Shown piece after piece: positions 38,176-47,875 of a stretch of 64,000 bases of DNA; within the stretch, counting starts at the first letter, position 1, and each line of letters starts with the position of its first letter. The stretch is from assembly GCF_022968135.1 (NCBI RefSeq), contig NZ_JALJRA010000013.1, positions 62,001 through 126,000 on the forward strand, read 5' to 3'. This DNA is from Pseudorhizobium tarimense. GTDB lineage: Bacteria > Pseudomonadota > Alphaproteobacteria > Rhizobiales > Rhizobiaceae. The notes below the pieces were generated by a model. The model saw only the letters and a program-made list of their open reading frames with translations, searched no databases and was not told the DNA's origin. A program made the position numbers and the translations under genes.

Positions 38176-38667
38176 ATGGTTTCCAAACGTCTTTCGCGTC
38201 TCGAAGGCCATCGCCGCAAGTTCATGGCGGTGATCGACGGCACCCCGGAATGCGAGCGCGCCGTGCATTATGCGGGTCGTCGCGCCAAGAACTCCAATGG
38301 CGGCCTCGTTCTGCTTTTCGTCATCCCTGAGGGCGATTTTCAGCAGTGGCTGGGGGTAGAGGCGATCATGCGTGCGGAAGCGCGCGAAGAAGCCGAAGCG
38401 ATCATGGCAAAGGCGGCGCAGAAGGTGCGCGAGACGATTGGCATCGACCCAGAAGTGGTGATCCGCGAGGGAAGCGCAACGGAGCAGATAAATGCTCTGG
38501 TGGAAGAGGATCGCGACATCGCCATTCTCGTTCTGGCGGCGGCGTCCGCCAAGGAAGGACCGGGCCCGCTGGTTTCGTCGATCGCTGGACGCGGTGCGAT
38601 TTTCCCGATCCCCGTCACGGTTCTGCCCGACAGCCTGTCCGATGAGGAAATCGATGCGCTATGCTGA
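38176..38667 (+). CDS. universal stress protein (UspA family)
   Basis: A 163-residue single-domain Usp protein. It shows the first-strand Asp context (FMAVIDGTPECERAV near residues 16-30), a central helix rich in Ala/Glu (AREEAEAIMAKAAQ) and a terminal strand PIPVTVLPDSL. The G-2X-G-9X-G(S/T) ATP-binding signature is not cleanly present (GPLVSSIAGRGAIF is the corresponding region), so ATP binding is uncertain. It is a stand-alone gene between trpS and nfu. The physiological role is not deducible from sequence. Confidence 0.88.
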   Translation: MVSKRLSRLEGHRRKFMAVIDGTPECERAVHYAGRRAKNSNGGLVLLFVIPEGDFQQWLGVEAIMRAEAREEAEAIMAKAAQKVRETIGIDPEVVIREGSATEQINALVEEDRDIAILVLAAASAKEGPGPLVSSIAGRGAIFPIPVTVLPDSLSDEEIDALC

Positions 38668-38780
38668 CCTGCCTTGACGGCGGTCGGCGGAAGGCGCACT
38701 TGAACCGAAACATGGTTGAGATTATCTTCTTTTGAAGAGTTCTAAATTGAAGGTGCCTGTCGGCCCTCAGGAGACGTGAG

Positions 38781-39347
38781 ATGTTCATCCAGACCGAGGC
38801 AACGCCGAACCCGGCGACCCTGAAGTTCCTTCCGGGCAAGATCGTCATGGAGAAGGGCACCGCTGATTTCCGTGATCAGTCGGAAGCCGAGGCTTCGCCC
38901 TTGGCTCTGCGCCTGTTCGGCGTACCCGGCGTCACGGGCGTCTATTTCGGCTACGACTTCATCACGGTCACCAAGAGCGGCGGAGACTGGCAGCACATGA
39001 AGCCGGCGATCCTCGGCTCGATCATGGAGCATTTTATGTCTGGTCAGTCCGTCATGGGCGGCGGCACGTCGACGGCTGAAATCTCCGACGAAGAAGGCGA
39101 GTTTTATGAGGACGGCGACGAGACGGTCGTTGCCACCATCAAGGAACTGCTGGAAACGCGGGTTCGCCCCGCAGTCGCCCAGGATGGCGGCGACATCACC
39201 TTCAAGGGCTTCAAAGACGGCACCGTCTACCTCAACATGAAGGGTGCCTGCTCGGGCTGCCCGTCGTCGACCGCAACGCTGAAGCACGGGGTCCAGAATC
39301 TGCTTCGCCACTTCGTGCCCGAAGTCCAGGCAGTTGAAGCTCTCTAG
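38781..39347 (+). CDS. Nfu-type iron-sulfur cluster carrier
   Basis: A 188-residue protein with an N-terminal Nfu_N domain (MFIQTEATPNPATLKFLPG) and a C-terminal NifU-like domain holding the cluster-binding CSGC motif (Cys157, Cys160). Such proteins carry [4Fe-4S] clusters to apoproteins; MiaB and HemW, both in this window, are the kind of clients involved, though the pairing is inference. It is the first gene of a run nfu-tsaB-rimI-mur-olsA. A dyad TCTTC-TTTT-GAAGA (38725-38738) lies in its upstream region. Confidence 0.94.
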   Translation: MFIQTEATPNPATLKFLPGKIVMEKGTADFRDQSEAEASPLALRLFGVPGVTGVYFGYDFITVTKSGGDWQHMKPAILGSIMEHFMSGQSVMGGGTSTAEISDEEGEFYEDGDETVVATIKELLETRVRPAVAQDGGDITFKGFKDGTVYLNMKGACSGCPSSTATLKHGVQNLLRHFVPEVQAVEAL

Positions 39348-39362
39348 GAACGTCCAAGACTG

Positions 39363-40025
39363 ATGATTGTCCTGGCAATCGATACGGCGGGCGCGGATTG
39401 CTCCGCGGCCGTCTTCGACAGTGGCAGCGGCCAGGTACTGGCGGCCGTCACGGAGATGATCGGCAAGGGGCATGCGGAACGGCTGATGGCGGTGATCGAT
39501 GAGGCGCTGGCGAAAGCTGATCGAGCTCTGTCGGACGTCCAGCGCGTTGCCGTGGTGACCGGCCCGGGTTCGTTCACCGGCATTCGAGTCGGAGTCGCGG
39601 CCGCACGCGGTCTGGCGCTCGCCTTGAGTGCCGAGTGTGTCGGTGTAACGACGCTCGATACGCTCGGACAAGGCTACCTTGAAAGCAATCCCCAGGCACC
39701 TCTCGTCGTCGCCATGGATGCCAAGCGGGGCGAGCTTTACGTGCAGGCATTCGCCGCCGACGGCAGTCCAATGACCCGTCCCGCGGCAATGCCTCCGGAG
39801 GAGGCCGCCGATCTGGCAAGGTCGCATTCGGCCGAGGTCGTCGGCTCCGGCCGGCCGCTCGTCCTGCAAGATCCTGCGGTTGCGTCTGTCGCCGATCGCT
39901 TCGATATTTCCACCGTCGCCAGGCTGGGCGCCCAGCGCTCGGGCGATGGCGAACGGCCGAAGCCGCTCTATCTGCGTGGGCCGGACGCAAAGCCGCAGAC
40001 CGGCTATGCGCTGGCTCGGGCCTGA
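39363..40025 (+). CDS. tsaB: tRNA threonylcarbamoyladenosine biosynthesis protein TsaB
   Basis: A 220-residue ASKHA-fold protein that partners TsaD in making t6A at position 37 of ANN-decoding tRNAs. The phosphate-1-like start MIVLAIDTAGADCSAAV and the VTGPGSFTGIRVGVAAARGLA segment near residue 64 are typical. It lies 15 bases after nfu and five bases before rimI; the tsaB-rimI pairing is widely conserved. Confidence 0.96.
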   Translation: MIVLAIDTAGADCSAAVFDSGSGQVLAAVTEMIGKGHAERLMAVIDEALAKADRALSDVQRVAVVTGPGSFTGIRVGVAAARGLALALSAECVGVTTLDTLGQGYLESNPQAPLVVAMDAKRGELYVQAFAADGSPMTRPAAMPPEEAADLARSHSAEVVGSGRPLVLQDPAVASVADRFDISTVARLGAQRSGDGERPKPLYLRGPDAKPQTGYALARA

Positions 40026-40030
40026 GGCCG

Positions 40031-40525
40031 ATGATCGACGAACTGCTACAGTGGAAGCCGTATTTCGAGATCGTTCCGCTCGTCGTCGAAGACTGCGCCG
40101 AAATCTCGATGATCCACGGCGAGCGCTTTCCCCGGCAATGGGGTGATGGCGAGTTTGTCAGCCTGCTGCTTCAACCCAGTGTCTTCGGCTTCGTCGCGCG
40201 CCAGACGAATGCCTTCTTCTCTCGACCGCTGGGAGGCTTCGTGGTCGCCCGGGAGACGGCGGGAGAAGCGGAAATCCTGACCATCGCGGTTTCGGAGAAG
40301 TTCGGCAGGGCAGGGCTCGGGTGGCGCCTCATGCAGGCAGCACTGCGTGAAGCTAGCCAGCGGGGTGGCGAAACGATGTTCCTCGAAGTCGAGGCAGCCA
40401 ACCGGGCAGCCGTCCAGCTCTATCGGAAGCTCAATTTTGAACAGATCGCCGAGCGGCCGGCCTATTATTCCGCATCCGACGGCACGAAACCCAGCGCGCT
40501 TGTCATGCGGCGCCATCTTCGCTAG
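40031..40525 (+). CDS. rimI: ribosomal protein S18-alanine N-acetyltransferase RimI
   Basis: A 164-residue GNAT-fold acetyltransferase. It shows the acetyl-CoA pyrophosphate loop SEKFGRAGLGWRLMQAAL and the LEVEAANRAAVQLYRKLNFE motif in the C-terminal half, both typical of RimI. It follows tsaB by five bases, which strongly supports the assignment. The N-terminus is somewhat longer than in E. coli RimI. Some RimI homologues acetylate proteins other than S18. Confidence 0.9.
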   Translation: MIDELLQWKPYFEIVPLVVEDCAEISMIHGERFPRQWGDGEFVSLLLQPSVFGFVARQTNAFFSRPLGGFVVARETAGEAEILTIAVSEKFGRAGLGWRLMQAALREASQRGGETMFLEVEAANRAAVQLYRKLNFEQIAERPAYYSASDGTKPSALVMRRHLR

Positions 40526-40563
40526 TTCGGTCGAATTGTGATTTGATTGAAGGCGGCAAGGTC

Positions 40564-40992
40564 ATGACGGATCTTCCCAAGACGCTTGAGGAACTGTGTG
40601 CCGACAAGGGCATGCGGATGACCGACCAGCGCCGCGTCATCGCCCGCATCCTTCAGGATTCCGACGATCATCCGGACGTCGAGGAGCTTTACCGCCGCTC
40701 GTCGAAGGTTGATCCGCGCATCTCCATCTCGACCGTTTATCGAACGGTGAAGCTGTTCGAGGACGAGGGCATCATCGAGAAGCACGACTTTCGTGATGGC
40801 CGATCCCGCTACGAGACGGTCCCCGAAGAGCACCATGACCACATGATCGATTTGAAGTCAGGCACGGTCATCGAGTTCCACTCGCCCGAGATCGAAGCCT
40901 TGCAGGAGCGAATTGCCCGCGAGCACGGCTTTCGTCTGGTCGGGCATCGGCTCGAACTGTACGGTATTCCGCTGGACAAGGATGACCCTTGA
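40564..40992 (+). CDS. mur: Fur-family regulator, manganese-responsive Mur
   Basis: A 142-residue Fur-fold repressor. The winged helix reads MRMTDQRRVIARIL and SISTVYRTVKLFEDEGI, and the metal-binding region has HHDH (residues 90-93). The C-terminal CxxC structural zinc pair of classical Fur is absent. In Rhizobium and Sinorhizobium the Fur homologue at this locus acts as Mur, repressing manganese transport, while iron control is by RirA and Irr; I name it on that basis. The start at 40564 removes a seven-codon extension. Its stop overlaps the TTG start of olsA. Confidence 0.88.
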   Translation: MTDLPKTLEELCADKGMRMTDQRRVIARILQDSDDHPDVEELYRRSSKVDPRISISTVYRTVKLFEDEGIIEKHDFRDGRSRYETVPEEHHDHMIDLKSGTVIEFHSPEIEALQERIAREHGFRLVGHRLELYGIPLDKDDP

Positions 40993-41786
40993 TCACCTGG
41001 TTGCGGATCGGCTTTGTCGTCCTGGCTCTGTCGATCGTCACGCTCGTATTTTTGCCGCTGCAACTTGTCGGGTTGGCGCTGAACCTGAGGCTTCGGCGCT
41101 ATCTGCCGCGGGTCTGGCACCGCATCGCCTGCCGGCTTATGGGCATTCGCATTCATGTTCATCGTCGCGTGGAGAAGCGTCGCCCCCTTCTGCTGGCGGC
41201 AAACCACGCCTCCTGGAAGGATATCCTCGTCCTCGGTGCGGTTGCAGACGTGGTTTTTATCGCCAAGTCCGAGGTGGCCGACTGGCCGGTATTCGGGGTG
41301 CTCGCCAAGCTCCAGAAAACCATTTTCGTCGCGCGCGACCAGAAGCGGAAGGCCGGTGATCAGGTCAACGAGATCGCCCAGCGGTTGGCGGACGGCGAGA
41401 TCGTCGTCCTCTTCCCGGAGGGAACCACATCGGACGGCAACCGGGTGCTGGAGATCAAGTCGTCGCTCTTTGGCGCGGCAGCGGCAGCCGTTCCGCAGGT
41501 GCCGGGCCAAGTCGTTCACGTCCAGCCCGTGGCGATCGCCTATACTCGCGTTTATGGTATGGCGATGGGCCGTTATCATCGCCCGATCGCAGCTTGGCCA
41601 GGCGACATCGAGCTTGTCCCTCATCTGATGGGGGTCCTGAAAGCGGAGGCGATCGACGTGGAGATCACCTTCGGCGACACGATCGAGTTCGGCACCGGCG
41701 ATAAGCGGAAGATTCTGAGCGCAAACGTTGCAGCGCAGATCCGTCGGATGCTGATCGCCCGGCTGCGTGGCCGCGACTACAACTAA
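40989..41786 (+). CDS. olsA: lyso-ornithine lipid / 1-acylglycerol-3-phosphate acyltransferase OlsA
   Basis: A 265-residue membrane acyltransferase of the PlsC family. An N-terminal hydrophobic helix (residues 5-31) precedes the HX4D motif (His73, Asp78 in NHASWKD) and FPEGTTSDG near 142-150. In S. meliloti the homologue beside the Fur gene and miaB is OlsA, which acylates lyso-ornithine lipid made by OlsB. A role in phosphatidic acid synthesis is the alternative. The start is TTG, overlapping the mur stop in TTGA, so the two are coupled. Confidence 0.87.
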   Translation: MITWLRIGFVVLALSIVTLVFLPLQLVGLALNLRLRRYLPRVWHRIACRLMGIRIHVHRRVEKRRPLLLAANHASWKDILVLGAVADVVFIAKSEVADWPVFGVLAKLQKTIFVARDQKRKAGDQVNEIAQRLADGEIVVLFPEGTTSDGNRVLEIKSSLFGAAAAAVPQVPGQVVHVQPVAIAYTRVYGMAMGRYHRPIAAWPGDIELVPHLMGVLKAEAIDVEITFGDTIEFGTGDKRKILSANVAAQIRRMLIARLRGRDYN

Positions 41787-41828
41787 CTAACCCTTCTATT
41801 GCAGGCCGTCATGCGGTAAAGACCCCGC

Positions 41829-43241
41829 ATGAGCATCGATCCGATTTTGACCGCATCCCCGGCAGAGGGGCAGCCTGGCGCAAACACGCGCAAGGTCTTC
41901 ATCAAGACCTATGGCTGCCAGATGAACGTCTACGATTCCGTCCGCATGGGTGATGCCCTGGCGAGCGAAGGCTATGTGCCGACGGAGCAGATGGAAGAAG
42001 CGGACCTGATCGTTCTCAATACGTGCCATATCCGCGAGAAAGCGGCCGACAAGGTCTATTCCGCACTAGGGCGGTTGCGCGAGATGAAGAAGGCGCGCAA
42101 TGCCCAGGGGCAGGAACTGATGATCGGCGTCGCCGGCTGCGTTGCGCAGGCCGAGGGCGAGGAGATACTCAGGCGCGAGCCGTCCGTCGACGTGGTGATC
42201 GGCCCGCAGACCTATCACCGTTTGCCCGCCGCCCTTCGGCGCGCGCGCCTGGGCGATCGCATTGTCGATACCGACTACGCCGTGGAAGACAAGTTCGAGC
42301 ACCTGCCGGCGGTGGAAAGCACGCGTGTCCGCTCCCGCGGCGTCACATCGTTCCTGACTGTGCAGGAAGGCTGCGACAAGTTCTGCACCTTTTGTGTGGT
42401 GCCCTATACCCGCGGTGCCGAGGTCTCGCGCCCCTTCCGCCAGATCGTCGTCGAAGCGCAACGGCTGGTCGATGCCGGGGTGCGGGAAATCACCCTGCTC
42501 GGGCAGAACGTCAACGCCTGGCGCTCGGAGGGGCCCGACGGGCGTGAATGGGGACTGGGCGACCTTCTCTACAAATTGGCAGAGATTCCGGGGCTAGCGC
42601 GCCTGCGATACACGACTAGCCATCCGCGCGACATGGACGATCGGCTGATCGAGGCGCACCGCGATCTGCGGGAACTGATGCCTTACCTGCATCTGCCGGT
42701 ACAATCGGGCTCCGACCGGATCCTGAAGGCGATGAACCGCCGCCACACTGCAGAAGAATATCTGCGCCTGATCTCCCGCATCCGCGCCGTCAAGCCGGAC
42801 ATGGCGATGTCGGGCGACTTCATCGTCGGCTTCCCCGGTGAGACCGAACAGGACTTTGCGGATACGCTGCGGATTGTGGAGGCGGTGGGTTATGCTCAGG
42901 CCTTCTCGTTCAAGTATTCGACTCGCCCCGGAACACCTGGCGCCGACCTTCCCGGTCATGTTGCGGAAGACGTGAAGGCCGAGCGACTGGAAAGACTTCA
43001 GTCCTTGCTCTTGAAACAGCAGGCTGAGTTCGCCAAATCATGCGTCGGAAAGGTCATCGATCTGCTGCTTGAGAAGCCCGGGCGGATGCCTGGCCAACTC
43101 ATCGGACGATCGCCGTGGCTGCAGTCTGTGAATGTTGATGCAAAACCATCGCAGATCGGTGACATTATTCCGGTACGAATCATTGGAACGGGTCCCAACA
43201 GCTTGTTTGCCGAGCCGGTGGGGGCCTCGAGCGCATCCTGA
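41829..43241 (+). CDS. miaB: tRNA-2-methylthio-N6-dimethylallyladenosine synthase MiaB
   Basis: A 470-residue radical SAM methylthiotransferase that adds the 2-methylthio group to i6A37 of tRNAs. The N-terminal auxiliary-cluster domain holds Cys30 (KTYGCQMN), a Cys in [10 protein letters not shown] and one in GVAGCVAQ. The radical SAM motif is CDKFCTFC (Cys182, Cys186, Cys189). A C-terminal TRAM domain follows (about 385-450). It is followed after 25 bases by phoH, the conserved miaB-phoH-ybeY order. Confidence 0.97.
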   Translation: MSIDPILTASPAEGQPGANTRKVFIKTYGCQMNVYDSVRMGDALASEGYVPTEQMEEADLIVLNTCHIREKAADKVYSALGRLREMKKARNAQGQELMIGVAGCVAQAEGEEILRREPSVDVVIGPQTYHRLPAALRRARLGDRIVDTDYAVEDKFEHLPAVESTRVRSRGVTSFLTVQEGCDKFCTFCVVPYTRGAEVSRPFRQIVVEAQRLVDAGVREITLLGQNVNAWRSEGPDGREWGLGDLLYKLAEIPGLARLRYTTSHPRDMDDRLIEAHRDLRELMPYLHLPVQSGSDRILKAMNRRHTAEEYLRLISRIRAVKPDMAMSGDFIVGFPGETEQDFADTLRIVEAVGYAQAFSFKYSTRPGTPGADLPGHVAEDVKAERLERLQSLLLKQQAEFAKSCVGKVIDLLLEKPGRMPGQLIGRSPWLQSVNVDAKPSQIGDIIPVRIIGTGPNSLFAEPVGASSAS

Positions 43242-43266
43242 ACGACATGGCGAGGAGCTTGCCTAC

Positions 43267-44322
43267 TTGAACGCAAACGAACTGGTTTCTTCACCCGCAC
43301 GTCAACCTAGAACTGCTGCGACCGACGCCAACCACTTCGTGCTCACGTTCGAGAACAACAGGTTCGCCAGCGAACTGTTCGGACAATTCGACCAGAACCT
43401 CAAGCTGATCGAGGAGCGCCTGCACGTCGATGCCCGCGCGCGCGGCAATTCCGTCACCATATCCGGCGACGTTACCGCCACCAATCAGGCGCGTCGTGCG
43501 TTGGATTATCTCTACGACCGTCTGCAGAAGGGTGCGAGCGTCGAGGCATCCGACGTCGAGGGCGCTATCCGGATGGCGGTGGCCGCCGACGATCAGCTGC
43601 AGCTCCCGACGATGGAGCGCAAGGCGAAGCTCTCGATGGCGCAGATCTCGACGCGCAAGAAGACCATCGCTGCGCGGACGCCGACGCAGGACGCCTACAT
43701 GCGTGCTTTGGAACGGTCCGAGCTGGTCTTCGGTGTTGGCCCGGCCGGTACCGGCAAGACCTATCTGGCCGTCGCCCATGCCGCCCAGCTTCTGGAGCGG
43801 GGCGCGGTCGACCGGATCATCCTGTCGCGTCCGGCCGTTGAGGCGGGCGAGCGTCTCGGCTTCCTGCCCGGCGATATGAAAGAGAAGGTCGATCCCTATC
43901 TGCGGCCTCTCTATGACGCTCTCTACGACATGATCCCTGCCGACAAGGTCGAGCGCGCCCTTACCGCGGGCGTCATCGAGATCGCACCGCTCGCCTTCAT
44001 GCGTGGCCGCACGCTGGCCAATGCTGCCGTCATCCTGGACGAGGCACAGAATACGACGTCGATGCAGATGAAGATGTTCCTGACACGTCTGGGCGAGAAT
44101 GCGCGCATGATTGTTACGGGCGACCCAAGTCAGGTCGACTTGCCGCGCGGCGTGAAATCTGGCCTGGTCGAAGCCCTTCATGTCCTGAAAGGCGTTGAAG
44201 GCATCTCCGTCGTCCGTTTCAAGGATGTGGATGTCGTCCGCCATCCGCTCGTCGGACGGATCGTGAGAGCCTATGACGCCCAATATGCAGTCCACGAGGA
44301 AAGCGAGGAAACCGGTCGCTGA
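43267..44322 (+). CDS. phoH: PhoH-like P-loop ATPase (PhoH/YbeZ)
   Basis: A 351-residue protein with an N-terminal KH-like region (LTFENNRFASELFG and GNSVTISGD) and a P-loop NTPase domain, Walker A GPAGTGKT at 158-165 and Walker B VILDEAQNT. It is the YbeZ type, which works with YbeY in rRNA maturation and RNA quality control. The start is the TTG at 43267, with GAGGAG 10 bases ahead; a nearby ATG at 43247 is out of frame. It sits directly before ybeY. Confidence 0.93.
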   Translation: MNANELVSSPARQPRTAATDANHFVLTFENNRFASELFGQFDQNLKLIEERLHVDARARGNSVTISGDVTATNQARRALDYLYDRLQKGASVEASDVEGAIRMAVAADDQLQLPTMERKAKLSMAQISTRKKTIAARTPTQDAYMRALERSELVFGVGPAGTGKTYLAVAHAAQLLERGAVDRIILSRPAVEAGERLGFLPGDMKEKVDPYLRPLYDALYDMIPADKVERALTAGVIEIAPLAFMRGRTLANAAVILDEAQNTTSMQMKMFLTRLGENARMIVTGDPSQVDLPRGVKSGLVEALHVLKGVEGISVVRFKDVDVVRHPLVGRIVRAYDAQYAVHEESEETGR

Positions 44323-44337
44323 GGCGGTCGGCGCGGC

Positions 44338-44847
44338 ATGCCCCAACTCGACATACAGATCAGCGTGGAAGACGACGCGTGGCCAGAAGAAGAGACGCTT
44401 CAGGCGCTCGCCGAGCGTGTCATCGTCGCGGCGGCCGAGCATCTTTCGGCGATGGAGCAGCAGCCCTTTCCGCAGCAGCCGATAGAGCTGTCGCTGGTGT
44501 TTACCGGCGACGAAGCGATCCGAGAGGTTAATGCGGAATGGCGGGGCCAGGACAAGCCGACGAACGTCTTGTCCTTTCCAGGCTTCCCGCTCGAACCGGG
44601 CGGCATGCCCGGCCCCATGCTCGGCGACATCATCATTGCCTACGAGACGGTGGAGCGCGAGGCAGCTGAACTCGAGAAAAGCAGCGAAAGCCATTTGACC
44701 CATCTGCTGGTGCATGGTTTCCTGCACCTGTTCGGCTACGACCACATGGAAATTGACGAGGCCGAGCGCATGGAAGCGCTGGAGACTCGCATTTTGGCCA
44801 CTCTTGGCCTATCTGATCCCTATGCGGGACAAGACCCGATCACCTAG
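44338..44847 (+). CDS. ybeY: endoribonuclease YbeY
   Basis: A 169-residue zinc-dependent single-strand RNase acting in 16S rRNA 3' maturation and ribosome quality control. The UPF0054 motif is HGFLHLFGYDH, with ligands His126, His130 and His136. NVLSFPGFPLEPGG near residue 77 is the usual conserved strand and loop. It lies 15 bases after phoH and nine before the CorC-like gene. Confidence 0.97.
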   Translation: MPQLDIQISVEDDAWPEEETLQALAERVIVAAAEHLSAMEQQPFPQQPIELSLVFTGDEAIREVNAEWRGQDKPTNVLSFPGFPLEPGGMPGPMLGDIIIAYETVEREAAELEKSSESHLTHLLVHGFLHLFGYDHMEIDEAERMEALETRILATLGLSDPYAGQDPIT

Positions 44848-44856
44848 CTTGGAACG

Positions 44857-46047
44857 ATGAACGACATTTCGACAATTGTTGCCGCTGATGGCAAGGACGG
44901 TTCGGACACCTCTTCGGAAGAGGGCAGTAGTCCGCAACGATCAGAAGCTCACCACCGGAGCAATGCCTCCTTCTGGGCCCGTGCTTTGAGACTTCTGCGG
45001 CCCGCCCAGGGCGAACGTCTGCGAGAGGATCTCGCGGACGCTCTGATGACGGACACAAACGTCAGCAGCGCCTTCTCACCCGAAGAACGCGCAATGCTGC
45101 ACAATATCCTGCGCTTCCGCGAAGTCCGGGTGGAAGATATCATGGTACCGCGTGCCGATATCGAGGCCGTCGACATGACGATGACCCTCGGCGACCTGAT
45201 GATCCATTTTGAAGAAACCGGCCGTTCGCGCATGCCGGTCTACTGCGACACGCTCGACGATCCGCGCGGCTTCGTGCACATCCGCGACCTCCATTCCTAT
45301 CTGGCCAAGCAGGCCCGCAACAAGCGGCGTACGGCGCCCCGTGCCGCTTCGGCGACGCACCCGATGCCGCTGGTCAATGAAAAGGCAGAAAAGCCGGAAA
45401 AGGTGGCCCGCGTGCCGAAGGCTGCCTTCGACCTTGGTCGTGTCGATTTGAGCAAGACCGTGGCGGATGCCGGGCTGATCCGCAAGATCCTCTTCGTACC
45501 CCCCTCGATGCTGGCATCAGATCTTCTGCAGAGCATGCAGGCGGCGCGCACGCAAATGGCGCTTGTCATCGATGAGTACGGCGGCACCGACGGACTCGTC
45601 TCCCACGAAGATATCGTCGAAATGGTGATCGGCGATGTGGAGGACGAACACGACGACGAAGAAGTCATGTTCTCGCAGGTCGGCGAGGATATCTTCGTCG
45701 CCGATGCCCGTATCGAGCTCGAGGAAATCGCCCAGGCAATCGGATCCGACTTCGACATTCGCGACAGGCTTGAGGATGTCGATACCCTCGGGGGGCTGAT
45801 CTTCTCTGCCTTGGGCCGCATTCCGGTCAGAGGCGAAGTCGTGCAAGCCGTTCCGGGCTTCGAATTTCACATTCTGGAGGCCGATCCGCGCCGTATCAAG
45901 CGCGTGCGAGTCGTGCGCAAGCGCGTCCTTGCCCGCCGGCGACAGCTGAAGGGCGAGATGGACGCCGCGCCCGCGGAAAGCATCCATCCGGTCCATCCAA
46001 ACCCGCCGCCGTCCGAGACTGCCGGTGCGGGTGAACGCTCCCATTGA
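44857..46047 (+). CDS. CBS-domain CorC/HlyC-family protein (TlyC-like)
   Basis: A 396-residue cytoplasmic protein with a charged N-terminus, two CBS domains (about residues 90-270, including VEDIMVPRADIEAVDM and a second module ending in VIDEYGGTDGLVSHEDIVEMVIG) and a C-terminal CorC_HlyC domain (about 275-365). It lacks the N-terminal DUF21 membrane part, like E. coli CorC. Homologues are linked to magnesium or cobalt efflux or loosely called hemolysins. The ybeY-corC-lnt order is conserved in proteobacteria. Confidence 0.92.
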   Translation: MNDISTIVAADGKDGSDTSSEEGSSPQRSEAHHRSNASFWARALRLLRPAQGERLREDLADALMTDTNVSSAFSPEERAMLHNILRFREVRVEDIMVPRADIEAVDMTMTLGDLMIHFEETGRSRMPVYCDTLDDPRGFVHIRDLHSYLAKQARNKRRTAPRAASATHPMPLVNEKAEKPEKVARVPKAAFDLGRVDLSKTVADAGLIRKILFVPPSMLASDLLQSMQAARTQMALVIDEYGGTDGLVSHEDIVEMVIGDVEDEHDDEEVMFSQVGEDIFVADARIELEEIAQAIGSDFDIRDRLEDVDTLGGLIFSALGRIPVRGEVVQAVPGFEFHILEADPRRIKRVRVVRKRVLARRRQLKGEMDAAPAESIHPVHPNPPPSETAGAGERSH

Positions 46048-46142
46048 GGCATGCCATCGTCTTCCACGCTCGCCTGAGGACAGGCGCAGTGATTTTTGAA
46101 ACACTGCGGACCTGATTCGGGCGGGTGAGGGGAAGCTTCCTT

Positions 46143-47735
46143 ATGGAGCGGCTGGCAAATAGGGTAATGCTTCTTTGGGGCGTGCGACGCGTGGCGCTTG
46201 CCGTCGTCGCGGGAACAGTGGGCGCAGCTGCGCTGCCGCCGTTCAATGTCCTCGCCGCACCCTTTTTCTCTTTCCCAATACTCGTCTGGCTGATGGACGG
46301 CCTCGCCTCGCATCGCGGAAGCGGCTGGTTTACCCGCGCACGCTCCGCATTCCTGCTGGGCTGGCTATTCGGCTTTGGTTATTTCGTTGCCGGCCTCTGG
46401 TGGCTCGGCAATGCGCTTCTTCTCGAGGCCGACGATTTTGCCTGGGCGTTGCCGTTTGCGGTTCTTGGCCTGCCGGCCTTTCTGGCCCTGTTTTATGGCC
46501 TTGCCACCAGCCTTGCGGGCATTCTTTGGTCTGATGGGGTAGGACGTCATGCAGCCCTTGCCTTCGGGTTCGGCCTTGCCGAATGGCTGCGCAGCTTCTT
46601 GATGACCGGTTTCCCCTGGAACGCCATCGGCTATGGGGCAATGCCCATGCCGATGATGATGCAATCGGCGAGCGTCATAGGTCTCTTTGGCGTCACGACG
46701 CTTGCCGTGTTCGTCTTTTCCGTGCCGGCGCTCCTTGGAACCCGCCGAGGCCTGCGCCTTGGCCTTGCCGCCGGCAGCTGTTTGCTAGCAGCGCATCTCG
46801 GCTATGGCGCCTATCGGCTTGCCAATGCCGAAACTGCACCCGCCGCCGCCGACTTGGCAGTCCGCCTGGTCCAGCCGGTTCTCGATCAGTCGCGCAAGCT
46901 GGAGAACAGCGATCGTGCGGCAATTTTCGAAGAACATCTGGCGCTTTCGGCCCTGCCGCCTCAGCCCGGCTCCCGCCGGCCGGATGTGATCGTCTGGCCC
47001 GAGACGTCTGTTCCTTTCATCCTTACCGAAAGCCAGGACGCCCTTTCGCGCATTGCCGAGATCCTGGAAGATGGGCAGATCCTCATCGCCGGTGCCGTAC
47101 GCGTGGAATATGCGGCAGCAGGCCAGCCGCCGCGCTTCTATAACTCCATTTACGTCATCGATTCGAACGGACAGATTCTCGGCGCCTCGGACAAGATCCA
47201 CCTGACGCCGTTCGGCGAATATGTGCCGTTCGAGGAATGGCTGCGCAAATGGGGCGTAAACAATCTCGTGGCGCTTCCCGGTGGCTTCTCTGCCGCGGCG
47301 AACCGCTCGCTCCTGACGCTGCCCAGCGGCCAGACGCTCTACCCTTTGATCTGCTACGAGGCGATCTTTCCTCAGGAAGTCGGGGCTGAAGTCGCACAGG
47401 CCGATGCGATCCTGAACATCACGAACGATGCCTGGTTTGGCGATACACCGGGTCCGTATCAGCATTTCCAGCAGGCAAGGCTGAGGGCGGTAGAAAATGG
47501 CTTGCCCCTTCTCCGGGATGCCAACAGCGGCATTTCGGCCGTGGTTGACCCCTATGGGCGGATCGTCAACGGCTCGGCCTTCAATAGCAAGGGCGTGGTG
47601 GATGCGTCGATTGCGGGCGGAACGGTACCAACCTGGAACGGGTCGGTGCGCAAGATGAACTTTTGGTTGATCCTGTTTGCCATGTTCCTGATTGCAGCGA
47701 TTGCGCGCAGTGGTTTCAAAACTGCGGCGAATTGA
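46143..47735 (+). CDS. lnt: apolipoprotein N-acyltransferase
   Basis: A 530-residue inner-membrane protein with about six to eight N-terminal hydrophobic helices (residues 1-215) and a nitrilase-fold periplasmic domain. The catalytic triad is visible as Glu287 (WPETSVPF), Lys351 (SDKIHLTPFGEY) and Cys404 (LICYEAIFP). It attaches the third acyl chain to lipoproteins after LspA. I start at the ATG at 46143 (MERLAN), with GGGGA upstream, rather than the GTG at 46125. It follows the CorC-like gene by 95 bases. Confidence 0.96.
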   Translation: MERLANRVMLLWGVRRVALAVVAGTVGAAALPPFNVLAAPFFSFPILVWLMDGLASHRGSGWFTRARSAFLLGWLFGFGYFVAGLWWLGNALLLEADDFAWALPFAVLGLPAFLALFYGLATSLAGILWSDGVGRHAALAFGFGLAEWLRSFLMTGFPWNAIGYGAMPMPMMMQSASVIGLFGVTTLAVFVFSVPALLGTRRGLRLGLAAGSCLLAAHLGYGAYRLANAETAPAAADLAVRLVQPVLDQSRKLENSDRAAIFEEHLALSALPPQPGSRRPDVIVWPETSVPFILTESQDALSRIAEILEDGQILIAGAVRVEYAAAGQPPRFYNSIYVIDSNGQILGASDKIHLTPFGEYVPFEEWLRKWGVNNLVALPGGFSAAANRSLLTLPSGQTLYPLICYEAIFPQEVGAEVAQADAILNITNDAWFGDTPGPYQHFQQARLRAVENGLPLLRDANSGISAVVDPYGRIVNGSAFNSKGVVDASIAGGTVPTWNGSVRKMNFWLILFAMFLIAAIARSGFKTAAN

Positions 47736-47875
47736 CCAAAACCCCCAAAATCGCATAGTGAGCTTCATATTGTTCCGCAAACGTGCTGTTTGGCTTTCGT
47801 CATGCATTAGCCACAGACGCTTGGGCATCATCGGTCGACCCGGTTCAGAGACCGGTAACTTGTCAGGACGCAATG

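Noticed and set aside
43291..44745. A 484-codon open frame antisense to phoH and ybeY
   Set aside because: It spans two well-supported genes on the other strand, with composition typical of a GC-rich shadow.
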